The notes: a model not told the origin generated them from the sequence alone. A stretch of DNA of 19,253 nucleotides from Bacteroidota bacterium (GCA_023388555.1 JAEWGA010000083.1:1-19253), one strand, 5' to 3'. Counted from the stretch's first letter, positions 1-7,474 are shown. Translations and numbers: made by a program.

Positions 1-215
1 CGATAGACGGCAAGCGGGTGTTCTTTGTGAACGACAATTACCTTGTTGCCTGCTTTGATGAGAACATCGCCGAAAGCACCATCACAGAAATAGCCAAGAT
101 GAAGCCTATGTACTTCGTACTGCGTGATAGCTCGCTTGCATCGGATAACGTGGCCGACAACTTCGACCAACTGTTTGAAACGTACAGCAAGGACACTATC
201 CGCAAAATCTTGTAA
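1..215 (+). CDS. mod: Type III restriction-modification methyltransferase (Mod), C-terminal fragment
   Basis: The open frame enters from the left edge (first full codon at base 3) and ends with TAA at 213-215, so only about the last 70 residues are visible. The tail carries FFVNDNYLVACFDENI followed by TEIAKMKPMYFVLRDSS and ends in TIRKIL, which resembles the C-terminus of type III Mod subunits. Mod subunits methylate adenine (N6) in an asymmetric site and supply target recognition to the Mod-Res complex. The catalytic DPPY and SAM-binding motifs would lie upstream and cannot be checked. The res gene starts 5 bases after the stop, the usual mod-res operon order. An internal GTG at 18 would be a false start, since the frame is open upstream of it. 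The identification rests mainly on the tail and on the neighbouring res. Confidence 0.82.
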   Translation, partial: IDGKRVFFVNDNYLVACFDENIAESTITEIAKMKPMYFVLRDSSLASDNVADNFDQLFETYSKDTIRKIL

Positions 216-220
216 GCCTT

Positions 221-3200
221 ATGAAATTTCAATTCAAGATACAGCAATACCAAACGGATGCAGTAGAGAGCACCGTAAGCGTGTTTGCCGGACAGCCCTC
301 GCACGCCCCTGCTGCTTACCGTCGCAACGTGGGGCGAGAACAGCTGGACTTTGAGGAAACGGGCTACTGCAATGCGGAAGTGGAATTGGACGCAAGGCAG
401 TTATTGGAAAACATCCGCAAGGTGCAGGGTGAGAGCAACATTCCGTTGTCCGATAAATTAGTGGCAACAAACGGCTTGGGTGCGTGCAGCCTCGACATCG
501 AGATGGAGACGGGTACGGGCAAGACCTACGTTTACATCAAGACCATGTTCGAGCTGAACAAGCGTTACGGATGGAGCAAGTTCATCGTGGTGGTGCCGAG
601 CATCGCCATCCGCGAGGGCGTGGCAAAAAGTTTCTCCATGCTGGAAGACCACTTCATGGAGCATTACGGACGGAAAGCCCGTTATTTTGTATACGACAGC
701 AGCAACCTGAACCAGCTTGACAGCTTTTCGAGCGACGGTGGCATACATGTGATGATTATCAACACGCAAGCATTCGCCGCCTCGCTGAAAGAAGGCGGAC
801 GTAGCAAGGAGAGCCGCATCATATACAGCCGGCGTGATGAGTTTGGCAGCCGACAACCGATAGACGTGATTGCCGCCAACCGCCCCATCGTCATCATGGA
901 CGAGCCACAGAAAATGGAAGGCGAAGCTACGCAGACAGGACTGAAACGCTTTATGCCACTGTTTGTGCTGAACTACTCAGCCACGCACAAGACCAAACAC
1001 AACACGGTGTACGCCCTCGACGCTTTAGACGCTTACCAGAAGAAGTTGGTGAAGCGAATCCAAGTGAAAGGGTTTGAACTGAAAAACCTACAAGGAACGA
1101 ATACCTATCTTTATATTGACAGCATCATTCTGTCGAAGAAAAAGCCGCCAATGGTGAGGATGGAACTGGAGGTGAAACACAACGGAGGCATAAGACGAGA
1201 ATCAAGGAAATTAGCTTACGGTGATGACCTGTTTGATGTGTCCGACCTTAACCAATACAAAGGCTATGTGATTTCGGACATAAATCCGTTCCGCAACACT
1301 GTAACATTCCTCAACGGTGTAACGCTGCACAAGGGTGAAGTGGTGGGCGACGTAAGCGAGCTTGCCCTGCAACGGGTACAGATACGTGAAACCATCCGCT
1401 CGCACTTCGAGAAAGAGCGCGAATTGTTTGAAAAAGGCATCAAGACGCTTTCGCTGTTCTTTATTGACGAGGTGGCGAAATACAAAAGCTATGACGAACA
1501 AGGCAATGAGGTGAAAGGTGTATTCCAGCAAATATTCGAGGAGGAATACACCAACCTGCTGAACGAGAACTTCTCACTGTTTGATGACGCTTACCAAGCC
1601 TATTTGCGTCGCTTCCCCGTGCAGGAAATACACAACGGCTATTTCTCCATCGACAAGAAGAGCGGGCGTATGGTCAATGGTGAGAAATTCATTAAAAAGG
1701 ACGTTTCAACAGACATTTCCGCCTACGACCTTATCTTGAAAAAAAAGGAACAGTTGTTGAGCTTCGACGAACCTACGCGGTTTATCTTTTCACATTCAGC
1801 TTTGCGCGAGGGATGGGATAACCCTAACGTGTTCCAAATATGCACGCTGCGACACAGCAATTCGGAAGTGAACAAACGGCAGGAAGTGGGACGCGGCTTG
1901 CGTCTGTGTGTCGATAAGGACGGCAACCGTATGGATTACGAAACATTGGGCGACAGCGTGTATGACATCAATAGGCTTACCGTCATTGCCAACGAAAGTT
2001 ACAGCACCTTTGTGGACGACCTGCAAAAGAAAACACGTGAATCGTTGCGTGAGCGTCCGAAATTTGCCACCTCTGATTACTTTAAGGGGAAGAGACTGCG
2101 GCTCGCCGATGGCAAGGAGCATATTATTGTCGAGGAGATGGAGGCAGTATCAATCCAAGCCTATCTTTACGACAACGATTACATTGACAAGCAAGGCGTG
2201 GTGACGCAACGCTATAAGGACGATTTGCAGGGAAACCGTCTGGTGGCATTGCCTCACAAATTAGCACCTATGGCACAAAGCATCCACGCACTTGTGCAAA
2301 GCACATTCGATGAAAATATCCTGCTTGACGAGATGATAGAGGACGGCAACCAAACGCAGTCGCCCGAAAACAAGCTGAACGAGAACTTTACCAAGGATGA
2401 GTTTAAAGAGCTATGGAAAAACATTAACCACAAGTATGTGTATACCGTACATTACAACAGCAACGAACTTGTCCGCAAGGCCATTGAAACTATCGACAAA
2501 GACCTGTATGTAACGGAGCTGAAATACATCATGACCGAGGGTATGCAGCAGTCTGCCGACCAGTTCGGCGACACGCACACTACTACGAAGCAGATAGGCA
2601 CGGTAAGCACATCGACCGTGAAATATGACCTTGTGGGTGAAATAGCCAAAGGCGCAACGCTGACACGCCGCACGGTTGTAGCCATCCTGAAAGGCATCAG
2701 CCAAGCCAAGCTGTATTTGTTCCGCAATAATCCAGAGGAATTCATACGGAAGGTAATTCGCATCATTAAGGAACAGAAAGCCACGATGATAGTGGAACAC
2801 ATCTGTTACAACAAGATGGATGAAACATACGACAGCACCATTTTCACGCAAGAGAAGCACACGCAGCCGATAGAGAAAGCATACGCGGCAAATAAGCACA
2901 TCATGGACTACGTGTTCCCTGACAGCAAGGGCGAAGAAGAATTTGCCAAGGACCTTGAAAAAGCAACCGAGGTATGCGTCTATGCCAAGCTGCCCCGTGC
3001 ATTCCAAATTCCCACACCTGTCGGCAATTATTCCCCAGACTGGGCTATAGCCTTCAACAAAGGCAAGGAGAAGCACATTTTCTTCATTGCCGAGACCAAA
3101 GGCTCAATGAATACGATGGAACTGCGTGGCGTAGAAAAAGCCAAGATTGAATGTGCTAAAAAGCTGTTTAATAGTGTTTCAGGCAGCCAGGTGCACTACC

Positions 3201-3262
3201 ATCAAGTAACGACCTGTCAGGATTTGTTGGATGTGTTGGATGTGATGAAAGTTATGGATTGA
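221..3262 (+). CDS. res: Type III restriction enzyme, Res subunit (helicase-nuclease)
   Basis: This 1013-residue protein is a full-length type III Res: an SF2 helicase-like ATPase with a C-terminal nuclease that cuts DNA together with Mod. Walker A is METGTGKT at residues 95-102. Motif II is DEPQ at 227-230, followed by a SAT motif (253-255). Motif V/VI runs from SHSALREGWDN (524-534) to QEVGRGLR (554-561). The nuclease has PD at 939-940 and E-x-K at 958-960 (ETKGS), the PD-ExK arrangement. All signatures needed for activity are intact and there is no frameshift. It starts 5 bases after mod and ends just before a strong terminator, so the pair is one operon. Sampled stretches near the 5' end are clearly richer in G+C than the housekeeping genes to the right, which suggests acquisition by transfer. 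Confidence in the family is very high. Confidence 0.96.
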   Translation: MKFQFKIQQYQTDAVESTVSVFAGQPSHAPAAYRRNVGREQLDFEETGYCNAEVELDARQLLENIRKVQGESNIPLSDKLVATNGLGACSLDIEMETGTGKTYVYIKTMFELNKRYGWSKFIVVVPSIAIREGVAKSFSMLEDHFMEHYGRKARYFVYDSSNLNQLDSFSSDGGIHVMIINTQAFAASLKEGGRSKESRIIYSRRDEFGSRQPIDVIAANRPIVIMDEPQKMEGEATQTGLKRFMPLFVLNYSATHKTKHNTVYALDALDAYQKKLVKRIQVKGFELKNLQGTNTYLYIDSIILSKKKPPMVRMELEVKHNGGIRRESRKLAYGDDLFDVSDLNQYKGYVISDINPFRNTVTFLNGVTLHKGEVVGDVSELALQRVQIRETIRSHFEKERELFEKGIKTLSLFFIDEVAKYKSYDEQGNEVKGVFQQIFEEEYTNLLNENFSLFDDAYQAYLRRFPVQEIHNGYFSIDKKSGRMVNGEKFIKKDVSTDISAYDLILKKKEQLLSFDEPTRFIFSHSALREGWDNPNVFQICTLRHSNSEVNKRQEVGRGLRLCVDKDGNRMDYETLGDSVYDINRLTVIANESYSTFVDDLQKKTRESLRERPKFATSDYFKGKRLRLADGKEHIIVEEMEAVSIQAYLYDNDYIDKQGVVTQRYKDDLQGNRLVALPHKLAPMAQSIHALVQSTFDENILLDEMIEDGNQTQSPENKLNENFTKDEFKELWKNINHKYVYTVHYNSNELVRKAIETIDKDLYVTELKYIMTEGMQQSADQFGDTHTTTKQIGTVSTSTVKYDLVGEIAKGATLTRRTVVAILKGISQAKLYLFRNNPEEFIRKVIRIIKEQKATMIVEHICYNKMDETYDSTIFTQEKHTQPIEKAYAANKHIMDYVFPDSKGEEEFAKDLEKATEVCVYAKLPRAFQIPTPVGNYSPDWAIAFNKGKEKHIFFIAETKGSMNTMELRGVEKAKIECAKKLFNSVSGSQVHYHQVTTCQDLLDVLDVMKVMD

Positions 3263-3284
3263 CGTAAATTTACATATCTGAAAC

Positions 3285-3335
3285 GTTATCCCCACGAAAA
3301 GGAGCTACACTCTCTTTTTGTGGGGATAACTTTTT
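3285..3335 (+). terminator. Rho-independent terminator of the mod-res operon
   Basis: The left arm GTTATCCCCAC continues through GAAAAGGAG. It pairs with CTCTTTTTGTGGGGATAAC ending at 3330, giving an 11-base perfect outer stem plus a nearly perfect inner stem around a short loop. Five T follow at 3331-3335. The hairpin begins 22 bases after the res stop. Confidence 0.88.
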
Positions 3336-3572
3336 AACGACACAATTCTCTTTCTTTAGCGTTACCGATGATAAATCACACATTCCCAATCAGATCTTTT
3401 GCCATATCAAATAAAATTGGCACAGTTGCATATAGCTAATCACCTCACTTCAAAGCAATGAAGAATACAGAAGTTAGCACGTTAAAAACCCATTACCTGT
3501 CGCCAAAACAACGCATCGCAATTAATAGTAATGATAACAGATTACATCCAGAGCAAATAGTTATCACCACTA
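3336..3572. other. Non-coding gap of ordinary composition
   Basis: This AT-rich stretch lies between the res terminator and the C-rich block. I see no tRNA, no convincing promoter of the TAnnTTTG type and no hairpin. An ATG at 3458 opens a 91-codon frame, but the frame runs straight into the C-rich repeat block and has no recognisable domain, so I do not call it a gene. Confidence 0.6.
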
Positions 3573-3895
3573 CTTTCCCCCTCCCAAGTCCACTACCACA
3601 ACCCGCCCCTCGCTTCCCAATCCACAAACCTCTGAAATGCCCCGTACCCCGCGGGTTACTTCCGCTTTTTCCTCCTCGTTGCCCTCTTTGTCCCGTGCCC
3701 CCGTTCTCCCACACCACACACTCCACACCCTAACGCCCCGCTCCCACATACCCCGCGACTGCTTCCACACTTTCTCCGCCCTTTCCTTCTCCCAAATCCA
3801 CCGCCACCCCTCCCGTCCCCAAGCCGTCCCGTACTCCGCGGGTTGCTTCGCCTTTCCCCCCTCGCACGAGCTCATGCCTCCTGAATCCTCCTAAA
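3573..3895. repeat. C-rich, G-poor block with three degenerate repeat copies
   Basis: By hand count, bases 3601-3840 contain 123 C and 29 G (51% and 12%), a very strong strand asymmetry unlike the surrounding DNA. A motif of the form TACyCCGCGrgTtrCTTC followed by a pyrimidine run occurs at 3645-3678, 3749-3780 (more diverged) and 3832-3864. The first and third copies are each preceded by a CCCAA(A)TCCAC element (from about 3616 and 3791), so a longer unit of roughly 175-190 bases may be duplicated. The frames open across the block (plus strand from 3458 and 3637, minus strand from 3875) read the aligned repeat copies in different phases, which argues against coding. The function is unknown; a dispersed intergenic repeat or a structured or triplex-prone element are possibilities. 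Confidence 0.7.
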
Positions 3896-3929
3896 CCAGT
3901 CCATTTTCATCCCCTATTTGGGTCCATTT

Positions 3930-3998
3930 GGGGGTATCTTCCCCCTACTTTGGGAATAATTTTCTGGGGATTTCTGTCAATTGGGGAAGATTTACCCC
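3930..3998. promoter_or_regulatory. Pair of related G/C-tract hairpins upstream of the rpsU promoter
   Basis: GGGGGTATCTTCCCCC (3930-3945) can fold into a 5-bp hairpin with a 6-base loop. GGGGAAGATTTACCCC (3983-3998) can fold into a 4-bp hairpin. The reverse complement of the first reads GGGGGAAGATACCCCC, so both share GGGGAAGAT...ACCCC in opposite orientation. The second ends 18 bases before the -33 element of rpsU. They could be operator sites or small structured elements; the role is inferred from position only. Confidence 0.4.
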
Positions 3999-4016
3999 TT
4001 AACATAGGCATTGTAT

Positions 4017-4047
4017 TTTGCAGATAGCTTAATATAGTGTATCTTTG
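4017..4047 (+). promoter_or_regulatory. Bacteroidetes-type promoter of rpsU
   Basis: TTTG at 4017-4020 and TATCTTTG at 4040-4047 are separated by 19 bases. This fits the -33/-7 consensus (TTTG and TAnnTTTG) recognised by the primary sigma factor of Bacteroidetes. Transcription would start a few bases downstream, giving an rpsU leader of roughly 75-80 bases. Confidence 0.75.
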
Positions 4048-4053
4048 CCCCTG

Positions 4054-4131
4054 ATTTCTATCCCCGCTTATAGTTAAGTCGGTGTAGTTAAGTAAGAAAC
4101 GACTAAAAAATACAACTCAAAAGTTAGATTT
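4054..4131 (+). promoter_or_regulatory. 5' leader of rpsU with a direct repeat
   Basis: The presumed leader contains TAGTTAAGT twice (4071-4079 and 4085-4093) and a short inverted pair AGTCG (4077-4081) / CGACT (4100-4104). There is no Shine-Dalgarno sequence before the ATG at 4132; the last 20 bases are A/T-rich, as is usual in this phylum. The repeat could be an autoregulatory binding site, but nothing in the sequence proves it. Confidence 0.35.
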
Positions 4132-4323
4132 ATGATTATTGTACCCCTAAAGGAGGGCGAAAACATTGAAAAAGCCCTAAAGAGATTCAAGAGAAAGTTT
4201 GAGCGCACAGGTACGCTTCGTCAGCTAAGAGCCCGACAAGCATTTACCAAGCCTTCTGTAGCAAAACGCAAGCAGTTACAGAAAGCTATTTACGTGCAAC
4301 AACTTCGCCAACAAGAAGATTAA
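4132..4323 (+). CDS. rpsU: 30S ribosomal protein S21 (bS21)
   Basis: This 63-residue basic protein matches the bS21 pattern of Bacteroidetes: MIIVPLKEGENIEKAL, then KRFKRKFERTG, then a basic helical tail ending QQLRQQED. bS21 joins the small subunit late and sits near the 3' end of 16S rRNA. In Bacteroidetes ribosomes it is known, with bS18 and bS6, to help hide the anti-Shine-Dalgarno sequence. It stands alone between its own promoter (4017-4047) and a downstream hairpin terminator (4426-4457), so it is probably monocistronic. An oddity is that codons 5-9 spell TAAAGGAGG (4148-4156), a near-perfect anti-Shine-Dalgarno complement inside the gene, while none precedes the start. The length is normal and the identification is secure. 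Confidence 0.97.
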   Translation: MIIVPLKEGENIEKALKRFKRKFERTGTLRQLRARQAFTKPSVAKRKQLQKAIYVQQLRQQED

Positions 4324-4425
4324 TTTGCTTTTGGGCTTTTTTTCCCACGTTTTTCGCACGGCGGAATCTTTATTACACTATAATTTAACTTATATACCGT
4401 AGGAGGTGTTGTATTTTCATTATAG

Positions 4426-4457
4426 CCCTCTGGAGAAAACACTCCAGGGGGTTTCTT
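4426..4457 (+). terminator. Hairpin terminator downstream of rpsU
   Basis: CCCTCTGGAG (4426-4435) pairs with CTCCAGGGGG (4442-4451) in a 10-bp stem with one T-G wobble and an AAAACA loop, followed by TTTCTT. It lies about 100 bases after the rpsU stop. The interval before it holds a T-rich run and AGGAGGTG at 4401-4408, with no start codon at a sensible distance. Confidence 0.75.
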
Positions 4458-4524
4458 CATCATACACCTTAATATAAAACAGGCCTGTGCTTGCCCAGTA
4501 ATTAATCATTAGCCCTAATTTGTT

Positions 4525-5454
4525 ATGCTATCCGCTAAAAGGTTATTCAAGGATTATGCTTTATTGTGGTCTATGCTTCTGGGAGTTATAGTTTCCCCTT
4601 GGGCTTACCGTTTGGCATTTGTGCTCCCCTACTCTCTGTTTGTTATGTTGGCTCTTAGCTATACACGTATAGCGCCATCGGACCTGAAAGTAACACGAAC
4701 CCATATAGTGTTATTTATAGCACAATGGGTTTTAGGCCCTTTGGTGTACTTGTTACTAAGGCCTTACGATGAGTTGTTGGCTCAGGGGTTAGCACTAATT
4801 ATTTTAACGCCTACCGCCACCTCGGCCTCGGTTATAACCGCTATGATGGGTGGTAGTATGAGTTTTGTTGTAGCGGCACTGATCCCTGGCAATATACTAA
4901 TGGCGCTTGTATCGCCCCTACTAATATCCTACTTATACCCCAGTACAACAACAGGAGGCTATTTGGCTACTGTACTCCAAATGTTAGCACAAGTATCCGG
5001 GTTGCTAATTTTACCCATCTTAGTAGTTTGGGGGTTGCGTTGGACGTTGCCAAAGGTTCACCAATGCCTTCAAAAACGAGTTAACTGGACCTTTTACATT
5101 TGGTGCCTGTGCTTGATTATTGTAACCTCCAACACAATACACTTTTTTGTAGTGCATGATGAGTTGTCGTTAAAATACGGACTTCTCTTAGGTGGTGGCT
5201 CTTTAGCAGTGTGTTTGGCACAGTTTAGGTTGGGGAGGTATGTTGGGAAAAAACTGGACGGTATTGCCGTGAATAGTGGTCAAACCTTAGGACAAAAAAA
5301 CACGGTATTGGCTATATGGATAGCCTTAACCTTTATGAATCCGCTGGTATCTATTTTACCTTCGTTCTACGTAATATGGCAAAACGTTGTTAACTCCATA
5401 GAGTTGGCCAACTACAAGCGACAAGAAGTCCGCAAAGCCATAGGAGAAATATAA
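4525..5454 (+). CDS. BASS-fold (bile acid:sodium symporter-like) membrane transporter
   Basis: This 309-residue, strongly hydrophobic protein has about eight to ten membrane segments. It shows hallmarks of the bile acid:sodium symporter superfamily: a TPTATSASVITAMMGG stretch near residues 95-110, and GQTLGQKNTVLAIWIALTF near 252-270, the counterpart of the family's G-x-Q-N..LA motif in the Na+-binding crossover region. These proteins move organic anions or metabolites, usually with sodium, across the inner membrane. The substrate cannot be told from sequence, and the bile acid name is only historical. The ATG at 4525 follows the rpsU terminator by 67 bases, so it probably has its own promoter, though I see no good TAnnTTTG box. 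It may be co-transcribed with the next gene, 21 bases downstream. Confidence 0.8.
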   Translation: MLSAKRLFKDYALLWSMLLGVIVSPWAYRLAFVLPYSLFVMLALSYTRIAPSDLKVTRTHIVLFIAQWVLGPLVYLLLRPYDELLAQGLALIILTPTATSASVITAMMGGSMSFVVAALIPGNILMALVSPLLISYLYPSTTTGGYLATVLQMLAQVSGLLILPILVVWGLRWTLPKVHQCLQKRVNWTFYIWCLCLIIVTSNTIHFFVVHDELSLKYGLLLGGGSLAVCLAQFRLGRYVGKKLDGIAVNSGQTLGQKNTVLAIWIALTFMNPLVSILPSFYVIWQNVVNSIELANYKRQEVRKAIGEI

Positions 5455-5475
5455 CAACCGTAACTGTTTACAAGT

Positions 5476-5922
5476 ATGGCCAAACTTGCTTTTGAGTTTC
5501 GCACCGTTATACTTTCAGAAACAGAGGCTTCCGAACAAGTATCCTTTCTGCAAGTACGCAAACATATAGCAGAACACCTGAATAAAGGGAGATACCCTAT
5601 ACGTGTAGATATTAGCTGGGAATATGCCCCCACCCGTACAGGTATGCCGCCCGCAGCAATAGAGGCGGACTGGGAGACCTTTGAAGAGAGCTTAATACCC
5701 AACTTGGAGCGCAATAACTTAGCCTTACTAACCTACTACATAACAGGGCAAAACCGCCGGCTGTGGAGCTTTTATACCCGAAACTTAAAAGCCTTTGAAA
5801 GAACACTGAATAACGCTACCGAAAACCTGCCTTTGTACCCTTTGAATATATATGCCGAGGAGGACCTGGACCGTTTAGCGTTGCAAGAGGTTTTAACCAC
5901 CATACCCCCAACAGAAGAGTAG
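5476..5922 (+). CDS. DUF695-like protein
   Basis: This is a 148-residue soluble protein with no signal peptide or membrane segment. The C-terminal half resembles the DUF695 pattern: an L-T-Y-Y-I-T-G-Q-N-R-R sequence (residues 85-95) followed by WSFYTRN (97-103), an amphipathic stretch KAFERTLNNA, and YAEEDLD (126-132). In DUF695 these correspond to the 'G-R-x-x-x-F-Y' region and the acidic 'D-P' region near the end. The tryptophan that usually follows the acidic motif is absent here. The family has no established biochemical role. It starts 21 bases after the transporter and precedes cardiolipin synthase by about 60 bases. The family assignment is from memory of the pattern and is moderately sure; that it is a real gene is nearly certain. 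Confidence 0.72.
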   Translation: MAKLAFEFRTVILSETEASEQVSFLQVRKHIAEHLNKGRYPIRVDISWEYAPTRTGMPPAAIEADWETFEESLIPNLERNNLALLTYYITGQNRRLWSFYTRNLKAFERTLNNATENLPLYPLNIYAEEDLDRLALQEVLTTIPPTEE

Positions 5923-5980
5923 CCATACAGCAAAAATTATTATCTTGCCCAAAGGCTAATGGTTAAGCCCTAAAGTGGTT

Positions 5981-7459
5981 ATGCTAAATTTCAGTTACAA
6001 TGCCATACTCACGGCACTCTCTTGGACAAATATCCTGGGAGTTCTGTATGCTGTGCTAATTATTAGTATAGTAGTATTGGTAATGCTTGAAAACAGAAAC
6101 CCCATAAAAACGGTAAGTTGGGTGTCCGTTTTAGTCCTTTTGCCAGCTTTAGGGCTTGTGTTGTATTTTTTTTTCGGGAGGAGTGGTAGGAGAAGGCGAC
6201 TATTGTCCCGTTACGCCTACGAACGCATAATACAAAATGCAGCCCCCAACCTACCTATTAAAGGAGTTATAAACGAAACCGAGTTGGATGGGTTTTATCC
6301 GCTATCGCAATTAATACGCCACCAAACCCAAGTACCCCTAATGGTGGCGCAGGAGATTACCCTTTTTTTTAATGGAACAGAAAAGTTTGAACAGCTAAAA
6401 CAAGACTTACGAGAGGCCCAACAACACATCCATTTACAATACTATATATTTATGGACGACACGTTAGGGCAACAGGTAGCCGATATTTTAATACAAAAGG
6501 CAAAGCAGGGAGTAGAAGTGCGGGTGATTTATGATTATGTGGGGAGTTGGAAGGCCTCTCACCGGTTTTACCGCAAGTTGCGAAAGGCTGGGGTAGAAGT
6601 GTACTCTTTTTTGCCTGTGGCCCTACCTTTTATGACGAGTAAGGCCAATTACCGAAACCACCGCAAACTTGTTATCATAGATGGAGAAATAGGGTACATT
6701 GGGGGTATGAATATTGCAGACAGGTATACGAACGGAGGCCGCTTTGGTTCGTGGCGCGATACCCATGTAAGGCTTATAGGCAATGCTGTAAACCAACTGC
6801 AAGCCTCTTTTGTGGCGGATTGGTACGTAGCCTCTCGGCGCATTTTACCTACAACAGTGTACCGCGATGAACATAACACGCCCTCCCCAAATGGATGCCC
6901 CCCACCCCAACACATCCTTATCCAAACATTTTCCTCTGGTCCAACAGGGCCTTGGCGTGTGCTGATGCAAGTGCTGTGCTTAGCAATACATAGGGCCGAA
7001 CAAAGCGTTTGGATTCAAACCCCATACTTTTTACCCAACGAGCCTCTTAGCAAAGCCATCCTTGGAGCTGCACTGCGAGGGGTGGATGTGCGGATAACAA
7101 TTCCGCAACACTGCGATAATATAAGTGTAAAATATGCCACAAACTCTTTTGTACAGGACTTGCTGGAAGCTGGCGTAAAGGTGTACCATTACCAGCGCGG
7201 TTTTTTACATGCTAAGGTGCTGACCATAGACCACAGCATGAGTATCGTGGGGTCGGCCAACATGGATTTCCGCAGCTTGGAGTACAACTTTGAAGTAAAC
7301 TCGTGCATTTACGACAAAGAATTTACGCAACACATAGAGCGCCAAATGGACGAAGACTTTGATAACTCGTCTTTACTATCGTTATGGGAGTGGCAGCATA
7401 GGCCTCTTGGGCGTCGTTTAGGGGAATCGTTGATGCGACTTTTTTCTCCGCTACTGTAG
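5981..7459 (+). CDS. cls: Cardiolipin synthase (phospholipase D family)
   Basis: This 492-residue inner-membrane enzyme probably makes cardiolipin from two phosphatidylglycerols. Two N-terminal membrane segments (about residues 15-36 and 45-65) are followed by an arginine-rich stop (GRSGRRRR). Both HKD catalytic motifs are complete: H227-x-K229-x4-D234, followed by GGMNIAD, and H410-x-K412-x4-D417, followed by GSANMDFRS. Order, length and topology match bacterial ClsA-type enzymes. I prefer the ATG at 5981; a GTG two codons upstream (5975) is possible but adds nothing. The gene follows the DUF695-like gene by 58 bases and is followed by a glycosyltransferase. A phosphatidyltransferase with another alcohol acceptor is the main alternative. 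Confidence 0.93.
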   Translation: MLNFSYNAILTALSWTNILGVLYAVLIISIVVLVMLENRNPIKTVSWVSVLVLLPALGLVLYFFFGRSGRRRRLLSRYAYERIIQNAAPNLPIKGVINETELDGFYPLSQLIRHQTQVPLMVAQEITLFFNGTEKFEQLKQDLREAQQHIHLQYYIFMDDTLGQQVADILIQKAKQGVEVRVIYDYVGSWKASHRFYRKLRKAGVEVYSFLPVALPFMTSKANYRNHRKLVIIDGEIGYIGGMNIADRYTNGGRFGSWRDTHVRLIGNAVNQLQASFVADWYVASRRILPTTVYRDEHNTPSPNGCPPPQHILIQTFSSGPTGPWRVLMQVLCLAIHRAEQSVWIQTPYFLPNEPLSKAILGAALRGVDVRITIPQHCDNISVKYATNSFVQDLLEAGVKVYHYQRGFLHAKVLTIDHSMSIVGSANMDFRSLEYNFEVNSCIYDKEFTQHIERQMDEDFDNSSLLSLWEWQHRPLGRRLGESLMRLFSPLL

Positions 7460-7466
7460 CTTTTCC

Positions 7467-7474
7467 TATCTTTG
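7467..7474 (+). promoter_or_regulatory. Possible -7 element ahead of the glycosyltransferase
   Basis: TATCTTTG, identical to the rpsU -7 element, lies just after the cls stop and 33 bases before the GTG start at 7508. No TTG-type -33 element sits at the right distance; there is only a T-run. The call is weak. Confidence 0.35.

Noticed and set aside
2411..3076. Minus-strand 221-codon frame
   Set aside because: It lies entirely opposite the well-supported res gene, whose nuclease and helicase motifs span the region; it is a shadow frame.
3458..3733. Plus-strand 91-codon frame in the gap after res
   Set aside because: It runs into the C-rich repeat block, becoming almost only Pro, Ser, Thr and Cys, and has no domain or supporting neighbour.
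3601..3870. Repeated motif considered as a CRISPR array
   Set aside because: The copies are few, degenerate and unevenly spaced (104 and 83 bases), the spacers share the same biased composition, and no cas gene is present.
3570..3875. Minus-strand 101-codon frame with an AGGAGG before its ATG
   Set aside because: The purine-rich strand produces both the open frame and the ribosome-binding-site look. The repeat copies fall in different phases of the frame, as expected for non-coding DNA.
3920..3986. G-tracts considered as a G-quadruplex
   Set aside because: The tracts are separated by loops of about 8-18 bases, too long for a stable canonical quadruplex.
4324..4425. Gap after rpsU checked for a tRNA or small ORF
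   Set aside because: No cloverleaf can be drawn, and AGGAGGTG is not followed by a start codon at a workable distance.
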